Origin: Halobellus captivus
GTDB lineage: Archaea; Halobacteriota; Halobacteria; Halobacteriales; Haloferacaceae
DNA: 64,000 bases
Reading direction: 5' to 3'
Assembly: GCF_007655485.1 (NCBI RefSeq)
Contig: NZ_VJXQ01000004.1
Location: forward strand, 226,932-290,931
How positions within the stretch are numbered: the stretch's first letter is position 1; each line of letters opens with the position of its first letter. Shown here piece by piece: positions 56,418-64,000 of the stretch. The translations under genes were made by a program, and so were the position numbers. A model generated the notes under the pieces. It was not told the origin of the DNA, did no database searches, and saw only the letters and a program-made list of their open reading frames with translations.

Positions 56418-58337
56418 TCAGTCGAATCGGAACGTTTCGAGGTTCCGCGGTGCGTACGTGCGCACGTTGAATTTCTGGTAGAGTCCCGAAGAGAGCTGAT
56501 CGGTCGACGACTCGTCGCCGTGGACGCAGATGATCTCTTCCGGCCGGGGGTTCATCGTGCCAACGAAATTTTCGAGCCCGTTCCGATCGGCGTGGCCCGA
56601 AAAGCCGCTCACCGATTCGACGTCGAAACGCAGCGTTAACTGCTCGGAGCGACTTCCACGGTCACTGAACGGGATCTCCCGGCGACCGCTCTGGATCCGG
56701 CGGCCGAGCGTTCCCTGCGCCTGGTACCCGACGAAGATGAGCTGATTCTCCTCGTCGCCGCCGAGCAGTTCGAGCCAGGACATAATCGGGCCACCGGTGA
56801 CCATCCCCGAGGTCGAAAGGATAATGCAGGGCTCGCCGCTGGCGATCTCCTCGCGCATCTCCTGGCCGCCATCGACCTGTTGGAACTGGTCGGCGAGGAA
56901 GGGGTTCTCGTTTTCGTGGAGAATCCGATCTCTGAGTCCGTCGCGGAGGAACTCTGGATACGCCGTGTGAATGGCTGTCGCCTCCCTGATCATCCCGTCG
57001 AGATAAATCGGCATCGTGGGAAGTCGGCCCTCGCGCATCGCCTCTTCGAGGACCAGCATCAACTCCTGGGAGCGGCCGACAGCGAACGCCGGGATGACGA
57101 CTTTGCCGTCGCGGTCGTGCGTCTCCCGAATGAGTTCGGTGAGTTTGCGCTCGGAGTCCTCCTGATCGGTCTGGTAGTCGTTTCGGCCGCCGTAGGTCGA
57201 CTCCATCACGAGCGACTCCACGCGCGGGAAGTCGTTTGACGCGCCGTTGAACAGGCGGGTGTCGTCGTAATGGATGTCGCCGGAGAAGACGATGTTGTGG
57301 AAACCGTCGCCGATGTGGAAGTGCGTCACCGCCGATCCGAGGATGTGCCCGGCGTTGTGGAATGTCAGCTTGATATCGGGTGCGATATCAGTGACGTCCC
57401 CGTAATCCACCGTAATCGTATGCTTGAGTTCCTCTCTAACCATCTCCGAGTCGTACGGCGGCGTTCGCCCCTCCTTGGCGGCCACGTCGAGGTAGTCGAG
57501 TTGGAGTAGTCCCATCAGGTCGCGCGTCGGCTCCGTCGTGTAGACCGGTCCGTCGTAGCCGTACTTGAAAAGCAACGGGAGGAGCGCCGAGTGGTCGAGG
57601 TGCGCGTGCGTGAGAACCACTGCGTCAAGGTCGGCGATCGGGTTCGCCTCGGGAACCTGAAGATACGGCACTTCACCCTCCGCACCCGGTTTGTCGCCGC
57701 AATCGACGAGAATTCGGGTTTCGGGGGTGCTGAGGACGAAGCTCGCCCGGCCGACCTCCCGGCAGCAGCCGAGCGTGGTCACGCGGACCCAATCGGTCTC
57801 TCCGGTCTGTTCGCGGTGAATCCGTTTGCCGACTCGCTCGAGGAAGTCGCGCCGGTCGTCTCGCTCCTGCATCAGGAAGTTGCGGACGTTGTCCACCGTC
57901 GACGATTCCATCGGCGGCGTGCGGAGGACGTCGGGCGTCCAGCCGACCTCCTGAGTGATCTCTCGGAGCGTGCTCGCTCGGCGGCCGATGACGAGACCTG
58001 GTTTCTGCGCCTCGATGAGAACCTCTCCGGTCGCCGGATAGAACTGGAGGTTCGTGATGCCCGCCTCTTCCGGAATTAGATTCAGGATCTTCGGTTTCGC
58101 CGTGGCGGGGTCGAGCTGTGTGCCCGCCGCGGGGCGAACCGTGATACGCTTTCGGAGTGTGCTGGCGAGGCGTCGGATGAGGCCGTCGCTTTCGGCGAAC
58201 GCTCGCGGCGTCTCGGTGTAGATGACGAGTTCGGGGCCCTCGTAGGCGACGCGAGAGACAACGAGATCGTCTGGAATTTCTGATTCGAGTTTCGTTCTGA
58301 CCGCTTCGAGCGGATCAGTCGTGTCGTTAGTGCTCAT
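56418..58337 (-). CDS. aCPSF1 beta-CASP ribonuclease (termination nuclease)
   Basis: 639 residues from ATG 58337 (MSTNDTTDPLEAVRTK). Two N-terminal KH domains (GLVIGRRASTLREI in the second) are followed by a metallo-beta-lactamase domain with the HAHLDH motif and a beta-CASP region ending SGFSGHADR. The archaeal enzyme cuts RNA at 3' U-rich sites to end transcription. Highly conserved across archaea. Confidence 0.95.
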   Translation of the reverse strand: MSTNDTTDPLEAVRTKLESEIPDDLVVSRVAYEGPELVIYTETPRAFAESDGLIRRLASTLRKRITVRPAAGTQLDPATAKPKILNLIPEEAGITNLQFYPATGEVLIEAQKPGLVIGRRASTLREITQEVGWTPDVLRTPPMESSTVDNVRNFLMQERDDRRDFLERVGKRIHREQTGETDWVRVTTLGCCREVGRASFVLSTPETRILVDCGDKPGAEGEVPYLQVPEANPIADLDAVVLTHAHLDHSALLPLLFKYGYDGPVYTTEPTRDLMGLLQLDYLDVAAKEGRTPPYDSEMVREELKHTITVDYGDVTDIAPDIKLTFHNAGHILGSAVTHFHIGDGFHNIVFSGDIHYDDTRLFNGASNDFPRVESLVMESTYGGRNDYQTDQEDSERKLTELIRETHDRDGKVVIPAFAVGRSQELMLVLEEAMREGRLPTMPIYLDGMIREATAIHTAYPEFLRDGLRDRILHENENPFLADQFQQVDGGQEMREEIASGEPCIILSTSGMVTGGPIMSWLELLGGDEENQLIFVGYQAQGTLGRRIQSGRREIPFSDRGSRSEQLTLRFDVESVSGFSGHADRNGLENFVGTMNPRPEEIICVHGDESSTDQLSSGLYQKFNVRTYAPRNLETFRFD

Positions 58338-58625
58338 ACATAGTGGAAAGCCGTGGGCAGGAGCCACCAAAATGCGTGGCCCTCACCTCCGGAGTGTTGC
58401 GGGGTCGATGTCGAAATCGCCGACTCGACCGAACGGACGTAATCGTTCACCTGAGTCTAACCGACAGCGTATATAAACGTTTTTCGCTGTCGGAGTGTCG
58501 CAGCACCACTGCGAGTGTATTGGCGCAGAATTTGAAGCAGAATGTTGCAGGACTCGGTATGATGTATCGCGAGACACACCGAAAACAGAGGAGAGCGGTA
58601 CCCGTGACACCCCTGACGACGGCAG

Positions 58626-59738
58626 TTAGGGCTCACTCACTCGCAGGATGGGCTTGATCGCCTCACCGCGTTCGGAATCCTGGACCGCCGTTTCGATTTC
58701 CTCGAAGTCGTAGTAGGTGACGAACTCGTCGAACGGGAACTTCCCTCGTCGGTATAGTTCGATCAGATCGGGAATGAACTCCTTGGGATTGCTGTCGCCC
58801 TCGGCGATTCCAGTTATGGATCGGCCGTGGAGGAGGAGGTCGTTGACGTCGTAGCTCGCCTCCGAACCCATCGGTGGTGCGCCGACGATGCCGAGCGTTC
58901 CGCGGTGGGTGAGCGCTTCAACCGCCTGTTCTGCGGCCTCGACGACGCCCGAGGATTCGACGGCGTAATCGACACCGCCGTCGGCCGCCGCGGAAACGGC
59001 TTCCACCACGTCGTCGACGGTTTCGGGGTTGACTGTCGCCGTCGCACCGAGTTCCGTGGCTTTCTCGAGGCGGTTCTCCTGGAGGTCGACCGCGATGATG
59101 TCCGTGCACCCCTTTAGATCAGCGGCGAGGACAGCAGAGAGGCCGACCGATCCGGATCCGAAGATCGCGATCGACGATCCGGCCTGCGGGTTCAGAGAGT
59201 TGATCACTGCGCCCGCACCCGTCTGAACACCACATCCGAGGGGGCCGAGAAGCTCGAGGGGGACGTCGTCGGCGACGGGGACAACGTTGCGTTCCGTGGC
59301 GATCGCGTGCGTCGCGAACGACGATTGGCCGAAGAACCGCCCGCTGACCGTCTCGCCAGCACGGGATAACGGTGACGTGCCGTCTTCCGGTCGGCGGCCG
59401 GAGAAGTTGTGCTCGAAGAAGTCCACGCAGTACGCCGGATGGCCGGTCTGGCAGCTCGAACAGTCGTCGTCGTAATCGAAACTCAGTACGACGCGGTCAC
59501 CGGCTTCTACGTCTGTCACCTCATCGCCGACGGCTTCGACAACGCCAGAACCCTCGTGTCCGAGGACGGCCGGAAGCGGAGTGGGATAGAGCTGGTCCCG
59601 CACGGTGAGATCGGTATGGCAGACACCCGCGCCGACGATCCGAACGAGAACCTCGTTGGCCTGCGGTTCCTCCAGCTCAACGTCTCCGATCGTGAACGGT
59701 CCCCCTTCCTCCTCGATTACTGCGGCTTCGATTTCCAT
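58626..59738 (-). CDS. Zinc-dependent alcohol dehydrogenase
   Basis: 370 residues from ATG 59738 (MEIEAAVIEEEGG). It has the catalytic zinc Cys in GAGVCHTDLT and GHEGSGVVEAVGD, a structural zinc loop CSSCQTGHPAYC (with fewer Cys than usual) and the Rossmann IFGSGSVGLSAVLAA. This is like aryl- or S-type dehydrogenases of the MDR family. It may reduce or oxidise a benzylic or similar alcohol. Confidence 0.88.
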   Translation of the reverse strand: MEIEAAVIEEEGGPFTIGDVELEEPQANEVLVRIVGAGVCHTDLTVRDQLYPTPLPAVLGHEGSGVVEAVGDEVTDVEAGDRVVLSFDYDDDCSSCQTGHPAYCVDFFEHNFSGRRPEDGTSPLSRAGETVSGRFFGQSSFATHAIATERNVVPVADDVPLELLGPLGCGVQTGAGAVINSLNPQAGSSIAIFGSGSVGLSAVLAADLKGCTDIIAVDLQENRLEKATELGATATVNPETVDDVVEAVSAAADGGVDYAVESSGVVEAAEQAVEALTHRGTLGIVGAPPMGSEASYDVNDLLLHGRSITGIAEGDSNPKEFIPDLIELYRRGKFPFDEFVTYYDFEEIETAVQDSERGEAIKPILRVSEP

Positions 59739-59860
59739 TACGACTGACAATACGGGCGTATCAGTGGTGAATATTAGTGATGGTCAACTGCCCATAGCCA
59801 AATTCACGGAGTCGTCGAAAACACCCGCCTCAAGGCAATTAACCCGGATATATTACGTCC

Positions 59861-59884
59861 CCCACACCACATTGTCCGCTGTTC
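59861..59884 (+). repeat. ORB-like element (single, upstream of ADH)
   Basis: CCACATTGTCCGCTGTTC in context matches the origin repeats at 63370 over most of its length, including the TTGTCCGCTGTTC core. It lies between the dehydrogenase and the second phosphohexomutase. Confidence 0.55.
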
Positions 59885-60026
59885 TGCGTGTCCGTTTGAA
59901 CTGATGGATGCGGGTCCGGGGAGAATCTGCGCTCACGACGTCAACAGTTCACGGAGCCACCGGAGCCATCACACTCAGGGGAAACCTTCGATACCCGCAT
60001 AAGAGAAACGCGCGAAGTCCCGATCC

Positions 60027-61502
60027 TTACCGGATCGCCCGATCCGTAACGACGTCGTGGGCAGATTCCAAAAGATCGTCTGCGAGTCGCTCGTCACGAG
60101 CCTCCGCGGTCACCCGGATGAGTGGCTCTGTGCCACTCGGTCTGACGAGGAACCACCCGTCGTCGGTGTCGGCGCGGAGTCCGTCGATCGTGTCGATGTC
60201 GTCGTAGCGCCGACGGAGTTCCGCTTCGATCGCCGCCATCGACTCCGACCGATCGCTGACGGAAACGTTCTTTCGACGCGTGGTGTACGTTTCCGTCGGA
60301 ATGTCGTCGACGAGGGATTCGAGCGAACCGCGCTGCGCAACGAGAGACGACAGTCGTATAGCAGCGAGATGCCCGTCCGGGGCGAGCGTTGCGTCCGGCC
60401 AGATCCACGCTCCCGACGGTTCCCCTCCGAAGACGTACTCCGCTTTCGACGCGGCGGCGGCGATGTGAACGTCGCCGACGGGTGTGCGTGTCACCGTTCC
60501 CCCGGCGTTTTTCACCGTATCCGCGACGACGAGGCTCGTGTCGACGGGGACCGCGACGTGTGGACGCTTCTGATCCGCCGTGTTGGCCGATTTCGGATGG
60601 TCGTTTGCTGACTCTTCTTCGTCGAACGCGGCCGCGCGGACGGCGTCGCGGGCGAACAGGGCTAACAGGACGTCTCCGGGGACGTACTCGCCGTCGGGAG
60701 TGACGGCAACCATCCTGTCGGCGTCGCCGTCGTGGGCGATGCCGAAGTCCGCTTCGAGCGACGGCACAGCCGATCGGAGCGCGGTGAGCGTCTCGGCGTT
60801 CGGTTCGCTCTTTCGCGACGGAAAGCGACCGTCCGGTTGCGCATCGAGCGTGTGAACCGTCGCTCCCAACTCGTACAGCGCGTCGACAGTCACGCGGCCG
60901 GTCCCGTTCCCGAGGTCCACGACGACCGAAAGATCATCGAACGGCTCCTGTTCAGGTACTTCATCGAACGGTTCCCGTCCAGCCGCAACAGGGTTTGGCG
61001 ATGACGTAGACGCGTGGACGGACGGAACGCCGCGTCGACCGCTAACCAGTGTATCGACGTGGCGTTCCGAGGCGTCGTGGACAGCGCGTTCGGTGCCGAA
61101 CGCGTCCCAGGAAGCCGATTCGACGCCGTCGTTCGTGAGACGGCCCTCGATATCGTCGGTTTGATCGGGGGTGAACGCTTGTCCCGACGGATTCCAAAGT
61201 TTGATGCCGTTATCGGGAGCGGGGTTGTGCGAGGCGGTGATGCCGACGCCCGCGTCCGCTCGGAGCCACTGAACCGACCGCGCGAGCGTCGGCGTCGACA
61301 CGACACCGACGCGAACGACGTCCGCCCCACATTCGCGCGCGCCCGCCGATACCGCATCCGCGAGTACCTCGCCTGTCGTCCGAGCATCTCGCCCCACGAC
61401 CACCGTATTCAGCTCAGCTGCAACGGCTCGCCCGACATCCAGTGCGAGGCGTGCATTCACCACATCGCCCACGGGACCGCGAATCCCACTCGTCCCAAAC
61501 AT
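60027..61502 (-). CDS. Second phosphohexomutase (GlmM-like)
   Basis: 491 residues from ATG 61502 (MFGTSGIRG). Catalytic loop ITASHNP, metal loop HDGDADR, sugar loop GGEPSGAWIW and phosphate site RPSGTEPLIR are all intact. Compared with the copy at 6991-8316 it carries acidic/polar insertions near residues 180-200 and 310-340. Probably paralogues with distinct sugar substrates or conditions. Confidence 0.88.
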   Translation of the reverse strand: MFGTSGIRGPVGDVVNARLALDVGRAVAAELNTVVVGRDARTTGEVLADAVSAGARECGADVVRVGVVSTPTLARSVQWLRADAGVGITASHNPAPDNGIKLWNPSGQAFTPDQTDDIEGRLTNDGVESASWDAFGTERAVHDASERHVDTLVSGRRGVPSVHASTSSPNPVAAGREPFDEVPEQEPFDDLSVVVDLGNGTGRVTVDALYELGATVHTLDAQPDGRFPSRKSEPNAETLTALRSAVPSLEADFGIAHDGDADRMVAVTPDGEYVPGDVLLALFARDAVRAAAFDEEESANDHPKSANTADQKRPHVAVPVDTSLVVADTVKNAGGTVTRTPVGDVHIAAAASKAEYVFGGEPSGAWIWPDATLAPDGHLAAIRLSSLVAQRGSLESLVDDIPTETYTTRRKNVSVSDRSESMAAIEAELRRRYDDIDTIDGLRADTDDGWFLVRPSGTEPLIRVTAEARDERLADDLLESAHDVVTDRAIR

Positions 61503-62019
61503 ACAGATGGATACACAGACAAGTGGATTCGTCATAAGCCGTGTGGTCCGACAAGCATCGGGTAACCAGTGATCCGGTGAGATCCAGTCTATCGCCTCGG
61601 GAGATACCGCTGAGTTCTCACTGAAATCCGGAATGAAACGACGGTAGCAAAGAAGACATACAGGGCCACCGAGGGACACCGTGATGTCCGGAGTTAAAAA
61701 CAAATAGCGACCCCACCGTGTCCGGAGAACCCCCCTCTGGCACACCACTGCGTCCGTTGTTCTACTCACCCTGAAAAATACCTGCAAATTTCTCCGGACA
61801 TAGTGGGGTGGGAGAGAGGCTAATCAGTGGTATGAGCCGTCAATACCGTAGCACTGGGCTCTGAGCTTCTGTTGGAAGGCTTTTAGAGTCTTCCGGTTAA
61901 AACGGGTTGTCAGTCCGGTTCAAACGAGTCGTCAGTTCGAGCAGCGTCTATTCTGCTGGGGATTCAGTTGCAATAGATCCCACGCGATAGTTGGTCCAAT
62001 TGGAACCGAGAGAGACCCA
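61503..62019 (+). other. Intergenic region downstream of orc1/cdc6 with ORB-like elements
   Basis: About 517 bases without a gene, holding the second ORB-like group between 61676 and 61810. Confidence 0.6.
61676..61810 (+). repeat. Second group of ORB-like repeats (four elements)
   Basis: Elements at 61676-61695, 61711-61730 (CCCCACCGTGTCCGGAGAAC), 61741-61762 and, reversed, 61789-61808. The second and fourth are inverted with 17 of 20 matching bases, resembling the CCAC..TGTCCG pattern near the origin. Confidence 0.6.
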
Positions 62020-63279
62020 TTATACTTCAGAAAAGTCTTCGAGCGTCGGCGGTTCGGCGTTGGCGTCCGCATCGACGTACGGAGCGACCGAATCGTGGAC
62101 ACCGACGACCTCGACGGTTTCCATCATCGCCGAGAGGATCAGTTCGACGTCCATATCCAGAGCGTATTCTCGGTACGTCCCCCCGCGTCGACCCTCGTTT
62201 CGTTCGGTGACGGAGACGATACCGAGCATCGCCAACTCGCTGAGGTGATCGCGCATCCGGCGTGGGACGAGGGGATCCCGGTTCGCCAGTTCCGCGAACC
62301 GCGTGTACCGCGGTCTGACGTCGCGAGAGCGAAGCGGGGCCTCGCCCTCCAGGTCGAGTGTCAACAGCGCATACAACACGAGATGCCCGTGCTCGGTGAG
62401 TCCGTTGATTCCCTCTTTGATCCGTCCCCGCTCCAGCGCTCGCCGCCCGCGGCGAACGTGTTCCTCTGTGATCGTTGCAGTCTCCTCGTCTCGGGCAAGA
62501 TCACCGGCTTTCATCAGCAGATCGATCGACTGTCGTGCGTCACCCGCGTCCTTCGCTCCATAGGCCGCACACAGCGGAATCACCTCGTCGCTGAGGACGC
62601 CGTCGTGAAACGCGACGTCCCCGCGTTGTTCGAGGATGGCGCGGAGGTTTTCGGCGTTGTACGCGGGGAAGTGAATCTCCTGTTCACACAGGGAGCTTTT
62701 CACCTTTGGAGAGAGGTCGTCGCGGAACGAGAAGTCGTTCGAGATGCCGATCAGGCCGACCTTAGCGACGTCCAGGTCGCCGTTAGCCCGCGCTCTAGGG
62801 AGTTGATAGAGAATGCTATCGTCGTTCACGTGATCGATCTCGTCGAGTACGACGAGAATAGACCCACCCCGATCATCGAGGTCCTCCCACAACATCTCGT
62901 ATACGGAGGCCAACGGGTAGCCGGTCGTAGAGATCTGATTGGCCTCCGAACGGAGGCTGTTGACGAGACGAGTCGCGATCTGATACGAGCTCGTCAGTCC
63001 GTCGCAGTTCAAGAAAATAACAGAGAGATCGATATCGTCGTATTGAGCGGCATCGTCTTTCAAATGAGCTAAGAGATATTTCGTCGCAGCAGTTTTCCCG
63101 ACACCGGTTTTTCCGTACAGAAAGATGTTGTTCGGTTGTTCCCCGTTGATTACCGGTTGCAGCGCCGCCTGATACGTCTGCAACTCCTCGTCCCGACCGA
63201 CGAGCGCTTCGGGCTGGTAGTCCTCCCGTAAGGCGTCTCGATCGCGATAGATATCGTTGTCCCGTTCGAAGAGGACCAT
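62020..63279 (-). CDS. orc1: Orc1/Cdc6 replication initiator
   Basis: 419 residues. AAA+ ATPase with Walker A GKTGVGKTAATKYLL near residue 57, Walker B ILVVLDEIDHVN, sensor 1 LIGISNDFSF, and a C-terminal winged helix (RDPLVPRRMRDHLSELAMLGI). It binds ORB repeats and loads the replicative helicase. A TATA box lies about 25-33 nt upstream, and ORB-like repeats adjoin it, so it may regulate itself. Confidence 0.93.
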   Translation of the reverse strand: MVLFERDNDIYRDRDALREDYQPEALVGRDEELQTYQAALQPVINGEQPNNIFLYGKTGVGKTAATKYLLAHLKDDAAQYDDIDLSVIFLNCDGLTSSYQIATRLVNSLRSEANQISTTGYPLASVYEMLWEDLDDRGGSILVVLDEIDHVNDDSILYQLPRARANGDLDVAKVGLIGISNDFSFRDDLSPKVKSSLCEQEIHFPAYNAENLRAILEQRGDVAFHDGVLSDEVIPLCAAYGAKDAGDARQSIDLLMKAGDLARDEETATITEEHVRRGRRALERGRIKEGINGLTEHGHLVLYALLTLDLEGEAPLRSRDVRPRYTRFAELANRDPLVPRRMRDHLSELAMLGIVSVTERNEGRRGGTYREYALDMDVELILSAMMETVEVVGVHDSVAPYVDADANAEPPTLEDFSEV

Positions 63280-63302
63280 TACGCCTTTACTATCGTTGAC
63301 GT

Positions 63303-63312
63303 GATTAATAAA
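63303..63312 (-). promoter_or_regulatory. TATA box for orc1/cdc6
   Basis: Minus-strand TTTATTAAT about 25-33 nt before ATG 63279; the ORB-like element at 63314 adjoins it. Confidence 0.5.
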
Positions 63313-63313
63313 A

Positions 63314-63344
63314 CCACCGTGTCCGGAGTGTCCGCTGTTCCCGT
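63314..63344 (+). repeat. ORB-like element beside orc1/cdc6 promoter
   Basis: Contains CCACCGTGTCCGGAG followed by GTGTCCGCTGTTCCC, a compound of the two core types, ending about 65 nt upstream of the orc start. Confidence 0.55.
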
Positions 63345-63369
63345 TGGAATAAATACTTGGGGTAACACA

Positions 63370-63392
63370 CCCCCTCCACTTTGTCCGCTGTT
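63370..63392 (+). repeat. ORB element, right-facing copy of inverted pair
   Basis: A 23-base sequence containing CTCCACTTTGTCCGCTGTT, identical to the reverse complement of 63569-63591. Confidence 0.75.
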
Positions 63393-63490
63393 CCCCGGTG
63401 AGAAGGTGGGGGTGACGAAAATGAGTTATATGATACCGATACCTTTAGTATAACTTAGAGAATATTGGCCCGTAGCATCCAAATACACTC

Positions 63491-63524
63491 CGGTAGTAGT
63501 AGGCAAACTACGCTACTACTACCG
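63491..63524 (+). repeat. Perfect 12-bp hairpin inside origin
   Basis: CGGTAGTAGTAG and CTACTACTACCG pair exactly around a 10-base loop (63503-63512). It lies between the ORB pair, just beyond the AT-rich stretch. Confidence 0.7.
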
Positions 63525-63568
63525 AAATTGACCTCGTCATTACCCGTTCTCTCAGGAATGTAGCCGAC

Positions 63569-63591
63569 AACAGCGGACAAAGTGGAGGGGG
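63569..63591 (-). repeat. ORB element, left-facing copy of inverted pair
   Basis: AACAGCGGACAAAGTGGAG plus GGGG, the reverse complement of the element at 63370-63392, identical over 23 bases. Confidence 0.75.
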
Positions 63592-63917
63592 AGTGTTGTC
63601 AGTCCGTGCGAACGTATCGACAATGTACGCGGTTGTTCGGGCGAGATGCGGATTCGGCTCAACGTGACGTCTCTGGTTCCCTCGATGAACGCTCCGTCGA
63701 CCGAGTAGGTTTCATCTGGCTCAGTACGGTCGTGCTTTCGTTGCACTTCCCGCCGATTGCTCTGTGATTTTCACGTCTGTTCATATCATCTGTCCCCGTC
63801 ACGAGATAACTGCGGACGTCGTGGTGTTGGTTCCGGGATCGAGTCTATCGAGTGAATCATCGCCACCGCAACGTTTCCTGCTGATTATACAAACGATCGG
63901 ACGTGGTCCTGCGACCG

Positions 63918-63955
63918 AGTAGATTCAAGAGTGCATAGTAGATTCAAGAGTGCAA
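63918..63955 (+). repeat. 19-bp tandem direct repeat
   Basis: AGTAGATTCAAGAGTGCA followed by T then by A, in two adjoining copies (63918-63936, 63937-63955). Confidence 0.7.
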
Positions 63956-64000
63956 ACTCTAGGTCAACGGTCGTGTTTAGTTAAGGATGAAGAGTGAGGC

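Larger units (their letters stand above)
63370..63591 (+). other. Probable replication origin
   Basis: Between the inverted 23-bp ORB elements (63370-63392 and 63569-63591) lies an AT-rich stretch at about 63420-63480 and a perfect 12-bp hairpin. The orc1/cdc6 gene is beside it. This is the usual layout of a haloarchaeal origin with an unwinding element. Confidence 0.75.
63280..64000 (+). other. Origin region and right flank, no gene seen
   Basis: About 720 bases after the orc gene with no convincing open frame. It holds ORB-like repeats, an AT-rich stretch, a hairpin and a 19-bp direct repeat. Confidence 0.65.

Noticed and set aside
63552..63767. Short open frames at the right edge on both strands
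   Set aside because: They run through the ORB element and show no protein-like pattern.

Overview
The window comes from a halophilic archaeon (class Halobacteria). The support is high GC, acidic proteins, TATA boxes about 27 nt upstream of leaderless starts, twin-arginine lipoproteins with AGC lipoboxes, archaeal core genes (eIF-1A, the aCPSF1 ribonuclease, Orc1/Cdc6) and a class III prepilin. The genus cannot be named from sequence alone. The core genes suggest a main chromosome.

Layout. 1-8.3 kb: UDP-GlcNAc and surface-glycan genes: glmS (cut by the window edge), an asparagine-synthase-like protein, a flippase with a long Thr-rich tail, a GlmU-type nucleotidyltransferase and a phosphoglucosamine mutase. 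8.4-18.6 kb: a lipid-anchored rhodanese, a BGTF-like surface protein, serine acetyltransferase, a CBS protein, a YqeC-like protein beside mobA, an iron-type alcohol dehydrogenase, an AEC transporter and a CDP-alcohol phosphatidyltransferase. 18.6-26.1 kb: a fused two-domain oxidoreductase, a glycosyltransferase, eIF-1A, membrane proteins, a type IV pilin behind a 20-bp palindrome, a LAGLIDADG-like protein and AIM24. 26.3-29.1 kb: a ParA gene coupled to a small acidic partner, then a glutathionyl-hydroquinone-reductase-like enzyme.

30-43.7 kb is a catabolic island. It holds two acyl-CoA synthetases, an IclR regulator, two large GcvT/LigM-type proteins, a complete branched-chain-type ABC importer and a small-conductance-type channel protein. 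The most economical reading is uptake, tetrahydrofolate-dependent demethylation and CoA activation of an unknown methylated or methoxylated acid. This is the best candidate for an undescribed system here.

43.9-56.3 kb: katG, a TetR regulator between two similar operator-like palindromes facing a zinc-ribbon membrane protein and a MATE exporter, a znuABC importer, a PiT phosphate permease preceded by a 35-residue open frame, and a small membrane protein, TSUP transporter and TrmB-like regulator set. 56.4-64 kb: aCPSF1, a zinc alcohol dehydrogenase, a second phosphohexomutase and an orc1/cdc6 gene beside a probable replication origin. The origin shows inverted ORB-like repeats, an AT-rich stretch and a perfect 12-bp hairpin between them, with a second ORB-like group downstream of the gene.
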